Below, one piece after another: positions 44,032 through 47,225 of a stretch of DNA of 47,225 nt. Position 1 is the first letter of the stretch; each line of letters opens with the position of its first letter. This DNA comes from CAG-632 sp963626805 (GTDB lineage Bacteria > Bacillota > Clostridia > Lachnospirales > Lachnospiraceae): contig CAVFXS010000038.1 in assembly GCA_963626805.1 (NCBI GenBank), forward strand, positions 1 to 47,225, in the 5' to 3' direction. Under the pieces are notes generated by a model. The model saw only the letters and a program-made list of their open reading frames with translations, was not told the origin of the DNA and did not search any database. The translations under genes were made by a program, and so were the position numbers.

Positions 44032-44646
44032 ATGGGTAAAGATACAATTATTACAATCGGCAGACAATGTGGCAGTGGTGGTCGTGATGTCGGCATTGCC
44101 TTATCGAAACGATTGAATATTCCATATTATGACAAAGAATTGTTAAAACGGGCAGCAAAGGAAAGCGGCTTATGCGAAGAGGTTTTTGAAAAATTTGATG
44201 AGAAGCCGACTAGCAGCTTATTGTATTCCATTGTTATGGATCCATATTCCTTAGGCATTAGTGCAAACGGTATTGATATGCCGATTAATCACAAGGTTTT
44301 CTTGGCCGCATTTGACACCATAAAAAAGATTGCCAATGAAGGATCATGTGTTATGATTGGTCGTTGCGCTGATTACGCATTATCGGATTACTCAAATGTT
44401 GTTAATTTCTTCTTGTTTGCACCGCTGGAGGACCGTATTAAACGCGTAACAGAACGAATGGATATCACTCCGGAAAAAGCCAAGGATTTCATTAATAAGA
44501 CAGATAAACAACGTGCTTCTTATTATAATTATTATTCAACCAAGAAATGGGGAGCTACTACAAGTTACAATTACTGTCTGGATACCAGCGTACTTGGAAT
44601 TGACGGTACGGTAGAACTGATTGGGCATATCGTAGAACATATCTAA
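44032..44646 (+). CDS. Cytidylate kinase-like family protein
   Basis: The 204-residue protein begins with I-T-I-G-R-Q-C-G-S-G-G-R-D-V-G, the P-loop variant of the cytidylate-kinase-like family (Pfam PF13189), and contains C-V-M-I-G-R-C-A-D-Y near 106-115. Such proteins are common in gut Clostridia; the substrate is unknown and they are distinct from true CMP kinase. The ATG at 44032 follows GGAAGGGG by 8 bp; ATGs at 44002 and 44014 lack sites. It is the last core gene before the accessory module. Confidence 0.88.
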   Translation: MGKDTIITIGRQCGSGGRDVGIALSKRLNIPYYDKELLKRAAKESGLCEEVFEKFDEKPTSSLLYSIVMDPYSLGISANGIDMPINHKVFLAAFDTIKKIANEGSCVMIGRCADYALSDYSNVVNFFLFAPLEDRIKRVTERMDITPEKAKDFINKTDKQRASYYNYYSTKKWGATTSYNYCLDTSVLGIDGTVELIGHIVEHI

Positions 44647-44668
44647 ATAACGCAATAATTTAAACAGT

Positions 44669-44718
44669 AAAAAGAACCATAAGGAATCGTTATTCATATT
44701 CTTTATGGTTCTTTTTGT
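44669..44718. terminator. Intrinsic terminator, likely bidirectional
   Basis: AAAAAGAACCATAA (44669-44682) pairs perfectly with TTATGGTTCTTTTT (44703-44716). The arms carry their own A- and T-runs, so both the rightward kinase-like gene and the leftward accessory genes can end here. Confidence 0.85.
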
Positions 44719-44823
44719 TGTTAGCATTGTGCTTATTTTTGGTGCTTTAGACTTGATTTCCTTGACAAACGGTACAAACCTGTACTAGAATAGCAGTATC
44801 GAGCTAGCGGATAAATCGAGCTT
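44719..44823 (+). promoter_or_regulatory. Promoter with GTACA dyad in its spacer, and a direct repeat
   Basis: TTGACA (44762-44767) and TAGAAT (44786-44791) are 18 bp apart and point right. GTACA-AACC-TGTAC (44772-44785) fills the spacer, like an operator. ATCGAGCT occurs twice (44798-44805 and 44815-44822). No rightward gene follows; the next genes are leftward. Confidence 0.6.
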
Positions 44824-45045
44824 TTAATGCATATCTATACATCTTGCATACATTTTCATTGTTTGTATCAGCATTAAATTTAACTTACGAAATTCTTCAG
44901 TAGATAATCCACCAAGATCATAAGCTACCTTTACTTCATCTTTTACAGGTTTTATATCATGATAAAACTTGATCCATGATTTCATATGTCCAGCCTTTAA
45001 CTGGTACTGTAAACTTTTGATTTTATCTACAAACATTTCATACAT
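44824..45045 (-). CDS. Small accessory protein of unknown function
   Basis: The 73-residue product is hydrophilic and helical, with K-I-K-S-L-Q-Y-Q-L-K-A-G-H-M-K-S-W-I-K near residues 8-26 and a conserved-looking D-L-G-G-L-S-T-E-E-F-R. GAGG sits ahead of the ATG at 45045. The middle of the second leftward protein upstream also holds a G-G-V/L-S-x-E-E pattern, which suggests the two are distantly related. It ends right at the likely module edge. No function can be given. Confidence 0.65.
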   Translation of the reverse strand: MYEMFVDKIKSLQYQLKAGHMKSWIKFYHDIKPVKDEVKVAYDLGGLSTEEFRKLNLMLIQTMKMYARCIDMH

Positions 45046-45073
45046 CTTTATTACCTCAATCCCTCTTTATATA

Positions 45074-45104
45074 TCCGGGAGCAGTGAGGGGAAAAACTCC
45101 CGGA
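45074..45104. repeat. GC-rich perfect hairpin between the two small leftward genes
   Basis: TCCGGGAG (45074-45081) and CTCCCGGA (45097-45104) pair without mismatch around a 15-base loop rich in G and A. No T-run follows on either strand, so it is not an ordinary terminator. It is the only GC-rich spot in an AT-rich module. Confidence 0.6.
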
Positions 45105-45138
45105 GACCGTCTTGCCGATATCACAGCAGTAGCAGTTC

Positions 45139-45372
45139 TTACAGCATTACACATGCAAAAGCAAAATTCTGGAATAATTTTTCTGCTTCTTTTGCATCAC
45201 TTTTAAACCTATTCAACAATGCTGCATTTTCCTCTTCCGACAGCACACCGCCAAGCCACTCCGTATCATACTTCTTTTCATATTCTTTCCTCAATATCCG
45301 ATACGCTTCCATAGTGACTTCTTTTCTGTCCTTTAATAAGTTATAGATACCGACTACATTTTCTACATTCAT
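45139..45372 (-). CDS. Small accessory protein of unknown function
   Basis: The 77-residue product is helical and charged (R-I-L-R-K-E-Y-E-K-K-Y near 27-37), with W-L-G-G-V-L-S-E-E-E-N-A near 39-51 and a hydrophobic C-terminal F-A-F-A-C-V-M-L. It is the first gene behind the leftward GTACA-controlled promoter. GAGGAGG lies 12 bp before the ATG at 45372, with a two-codon Met-Lys-stop frame in between. Similar G-G-x-L-S-E-E segments in the next gene hint at a duplicated family. Function unknown. Confidence 0.68.
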   Translation of the reverse strand: MNVENVVGIYNLLKDRKEVTMEAYRILRKEYEKKYDTEWLGGVLSEEENAALLNRFKSDAKEAEKLFQNFAFACVML

Positions 45373-45404
45373 TTCATCTTTTTACCTCCTCACTTATTTA
45401 AACT

Positions 45405-45423
45405 TACGTACATATTGTACGTA
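45405..45423. promoter_or_regulatory. Operator-like dyad, site B
   Basis: TACGTACA-TAT-TGTACGTA is a perfect 8-3-8 palindrome. It lies just behind the expected start of the leftward transcript. Confidence 0.7.
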
Positions 45424-45435
45424 GCGATTAGCAAT

Positions 45436-45464
45436 ATATTAGCGTACAATTTGTACGTAGTCAA
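45436..45464 (-). promoter_or_regulatory. Leftward promoter with operator-like dyad, site C
   Basis: On the minus strand TTGACT (45459-45464) and TAATAT (45436-45441) are 17 bp apart. The spacer holds CGTACA-ATT-TGTACG (45443-45457), so a bound repressor would block RNA polymerase. It drives the genes at 45139 and 44824. Confidence 0.72.
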
Positions 45465-45499
45465 TACTCTTTTTAATTTTTTTAGGGGAATTTATATAA

Positions 45500-45757
45500 A
45501 TGTTTAATAAGAGACTTCGACAAATGCGCATGAACCGCAATTTAACACAACAAAATATGGCAGATAATATTAATGTAGCACTACGCACATACCAATGCTA
45601 TGAAACAGGTACAAGAAATCCTTCACTTGATCTTCTTGTGCAAATAGCTGATATTTTAAATGTACCTACAGATTACCTGCTTGGACGTGATGAATATTTA
45701 AGATCAATCGGTATTAATGTTATATCTTGGGAGGATAAAAATGGACAATCAGAATAG
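45500..45757 (+). CDS. Xre-family transcriptional regulator
   Basis: The 85-residue protein is a single Xre/Cro-type helix-turn-helix (about 5-62): L-R-Q-M-R-M-N-R-N-L-T-Q-Q-N-M-A-D, R-T-Y-Q-C-Y-E-T-G-T-R-N-P and D-Y-L-L-G-R. It is divergent to the leftward promoter and 43 bp from dyad C, so it is the natural candidate for binding the GTACA dyads. Its ribosome site (AGGGGA, about 11 bp ahead) is weak. The downstream gene overlaps it by 17 bp. Family secure, target inferred. Confidence 0.9.
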   Translation: MFNKRLRQMRMNRNLTQQNMADNINVALRTYQCYETGTRNPSLDLLVQIADILNVPTDYLLGRDEYLRSIGINVISWEDKNGQSE

Positions 45758-46025
45758 CACTGAGAATATTGAAAAACTGATTCATGACGGTAACCAGTTT
45801 ATTTATGATCAGAATTTCATGATTCAGGAACAGAATAAACTTCTTGATCAGGAAAATATAAACCTGATGAATGTAATTGAAGAGCTGGAGCACACAAACA
45901 GTAAGCTTAACGCACTTATTGTTATATTGTTAATTCCGTATATTATCACAATCATCTTCATAATATTATCTGCTGCAGGTGTGATAGTCTCCACAGGTTT
46001 TCTAAGTCATTTACTTGGACTATGA
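45741..46025 (+). CDS. Small coiled-coil membrane protein
   Basis: The 94-residue protein has a hydrophilic N-terminus, a coiled coil rich in Asn, Gln and Glu (about 25-58) and one membrane helix (about 58-83), with a short tail ending L-L-G-L. TGGGAGG is 6 bp before the ATG, inside the end of the regulator gene, so the two are co-translated. Its last codons form one arm of a 14-bp inverted repeat whose other arm encodes the end of the Rep protein. No family recognised. Confidence 0.7.
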   Translation: MDNQNSTENIEKLIHDGNQFIYDQNFMIQEQNKLLDQENINLMNVIEELEHTNSKLNALIVILLIPYIITIIFIILSAAGVIVSTGFLSHLLGL

Positions 46026-46054
46026 TATTTTACAGGCTATATATCATAGTCCAA
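46015..46054. repeat. Inverted repeat formed by two convergent gene ends
   Basis: TTGGACTATGATAT (46015-46028) and ATATCATAGTCCAA (46041-46054) are perfect complements around a 12-base loop. The left arm carries the last codons and stop of the membrane protein, the right arm those of the Rep gene. No T-run follows, so terminator function is uncertain. Confidence 0.75.
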
Positions 46055-47219
46055 ACAATTCAGTAATTCTTTTTTCTTCCTCTGGCGATACTGTCATAAA
46101 GCCGTCTTTCGGAGTCTGGCCGGAAGTAGCACGATACTTAAGCATATCATAGGTGGAATACTCTGACATAGGGACTTGGTACACTTTATATTCATTACCA
46201 TCTTTCCAGTGATAAACTACATAGTCTATTCTGTTTACAAGCTGATCATATGTATCATATTCACGATCACACCGGTCAACCATTTTCTTATACATTTCCT
46301 CCGGTGGGTATATCGTAGTTATATGCACTTCATTCCAGGCCATGCAATTATCCTTGTATCTACAACCGATATCCAAACTGTAATTATTCAGGATTGCTAA
46401 TAATGTACCGTAAGGCAGGCTATACGGCTTAAACTCATCCAGAAAAAGGACCGGCTGATAATCGTATTTATCAAAAGGACCTTTTCGATAATCGACCACC
46501 TTATAAACGTTTTCTTTTCCGAGCTTTTCTTCCAGCTCCATCATGGAGTATGATTTCCCGGAGAAACTCTTTCCTACATGCCAATAGGATACTACCTGAC
46601 GATAGGTTGGAGTTTCCTTTTCACGTTTGCGAACGTATGCTTTTGTAAGCATTGATTCATAGCGGTATGCGCTCAGTCCCAACTCATCAAGAATCTGTTT
46701 CGGAGTCATTCCAGATTTTAGCATCTCATCCATCTGCTTCAGATCTGACCGCTGGCCTTGGTTGCCTTTGATTTCTCCGATCTGTGCCATTGCAGTTATT
46801 ACTTCATCTTTTTCTGCATACTTTCCACGCTTATATATATAGTCTTCAGCTTCCTTCTTATTGCCGCGCGTTGGCTCAATGTGAAACCGTTTATCAAACA
46901 GCTTTTGCACCTGATTAAAGGTGAACCGGTCAGAATCTGAATTTTCGACCTCTAGAACCATGTGCAGATGGTGGAAGCCATTGCCGGATATGCAGTATGT
47001 CACAGCTCCTATGCGGCCTTGTTTACTGTTTACCCACATGTTAAGTACAGTATCACATACTTCCTGATCTGACAGACTGGCAAGGAATGACGGAGTAGAA
47101 GATAAGACTTTTTTCTTTCCATCTGCATCAAATACAATTTCACCATGTACATCATGCTCATATTCGATTATTTCTCTGGGGTTCGGCCAGACGATAAATA
47201 CACTTGCATAAGTTGCCAT
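46044..47219 (-). CDS. CRESS-type replication initiator: HUH endonuclease plus superfamily 3 helicase
   Basis: The 391-residue protein should nick and unwind DNA in rolling-circle replication. An HUH domain fills about 1-135: motif I V-F-I-V-W-P-N, motif II H-L-H (84-86, in F-H-H-L-H-M-V-L-E) and motif III Y-I-Y-K (127-130) with Tyr127 the likely nicking residue. A link with G-N-Q-G-Q-R-S-D-L (152-160) follows, as in viral Reps. The helicase domain has Walker A G-x-x-x-x-G-K-S (216-223), Walker B V-L-F-L-D-E-F (257-263) and I-T-T-I-Y-P-P (300-306). The layout is that of CRESS-DNA virus and pCRESS plasmid Reps. The ATG lies 6 bp from the window edge, so its upstream region is not seen. Confidence 0.85.
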   Translation of the reverse strand: MATYASVFIVWPNPREIIEYEHDVHGEIVFDADGKKKVLSSTPSFLASLSDQEVCDTVLNMWVNSKQGRIGAVTYCISGNGFHHLHMVLEVENSDSDRFTFNQVQKLFDKRFHIEPTRGNKKEAEDYIYKRGKYAEKDEVITAMAQIGEIKGNQGQRSDLKQMDEMLKSGMTPKQILDELGLSAYRYESMLTKAYVRKREKETPTYRQVVSYWHVGKSFSGKSYSMMELEEKLGKENVYKVVDYRKGPFDKYDYQPVLFLDEFKPYSLPYGTLLAILNNYSLDIGCRYKDNCMAWNEVHITTIYPPEEMYKKMVDRCDREYDTYDQLVNRIDYVVYHWKDGNEYKVYQVPMSEYSTYDMLKYRATSGQTPKDGFMTVSPEEEKRITELFGL

Positions 47220-47225
47220 ATTTTT

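Noticed and set aside
45074..45104. GC-rich hairpin as an intrinsic terminator
   Set aside because: No T-run follows on either strand, and on the minus strand a gene starts 29 bp after it.
44969..45346. A 125-codon rightward frame opposite the two small leftward genes
   Set aside because: It is Ser-rich shadow sequence with no ribosome site, and both leftward genes have good sites and a promoter.
45500..46025. Xre gene and small membrane gene as a toxin-antitoxin pair
   Set aside because: Possible in principle, but the membrane protein has a long coiled coil and lacks the short single-helix look of known membrane toxins, and order and overlap alone are not evidence.
46015..46054. Convergent-end inverted repeat as a dif-like XerCD site
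   Set aside because: XerCD sites have 11-bp arms around 6 bp; here the arms are 14 bp around 12 bp and the sequence does not resemble dif.
1..47225. CRISPR arrays, tRNA or rRNA genes, and insertion sequences
   Set aside because: No spaced direct repeats, no cloverleaf or rRNA-like stretch, and no transposase frame was recognised by eye anywhere in the window.

Overview
The window reads as chromosome of an anaerobic, spore-forming Firmicute of the class Clostridia, most likely a gut Lachnospiraceae. Three things point there: near relatives of the Bacillus sporulation genes ytfI/ytfJ and yqfC/yqfD, core genes with clear AAGGAGG-type ribosome sites, and the clostridial order radC-mreC-mreD-PBP2-minC-minD-minE-rodA-mgsA followed later by ylmE-sepF-divIVA-lspA-rluD. 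The genus is not proven by anything visible here.

Region by region: 1-1135 holds the end of a DUF2953 (YtfI-like) gene and ytfJ. 1281-3355 holds a lone GH43 glycosidase, a 44-residue membrane peptide and leftward rpmB, which share a bidirectional terminator. 3531-5585 is yloU-fakA. 5645-10191 is yqfC-yqfD-phoH-ybeY, a DUF3048 lipoprotein and cdd. 10230-15437 holds a MurJ/SpoVB-type flippase, a BofC-like membrane protein and two FAD oxidoreductases. 15461-18325 is proB, a DUF896 gene and a 5-formyl-THF cyclo-ligase fused to ProA. 18368-28271 carries a patatin-like lipase, miaB, dtd, mutS, mutL, miaA and an aluminium-resistance-family PLP enzyme. 28309-37045 is DUF4321, radC, then the cell elongation and Min genes plus mgsA. 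37119-44646 has a D,D-carboxypeptidase lipoprotein, a small P-loop protein, a HlyD-like adaptor, ylmE, sepF, divIVA, lspA, rluD and a cytidylate-kinase-like gene.

From about 44,720 to the right edge the character changes. This is a small accessory module: two short leftward genes, an Xre-type repressor, a small coiled-coil membrane protein and a leftward Rep protein. The Rep has an HUH nicking domain followed by a superfamily 3 helicase domain, the architecture of CRESS-DNA virus and bacterial pCRESS plasmid Reps. Three GTACA/TGTAC dyads lie in the module, two of them exactly between the -35 and -10 boxes of two promoters, so a repressor circuit can be read from the DNA. The module looks like the left end of an integrated rolling-circle replicon; its right end, integrase and attachment site are outside the window.

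The core genes work together in envelope growth and division (MreCD, PBP2, RodA, Min, SepF, DivIVA, carboxypeptidase, flippase), in tRNA and rRNA care (MiaA, MiaB, Dtd, YbeY, RluD), in mismatch repair (MutS, MutL) and in proline synthesis. Outside the accessory module the most unusual features are the cyclo-ligase/ProA fusion, a PBP2 with an insertion of about 235 residues, and several hairpins that cover ribosome binding sites.
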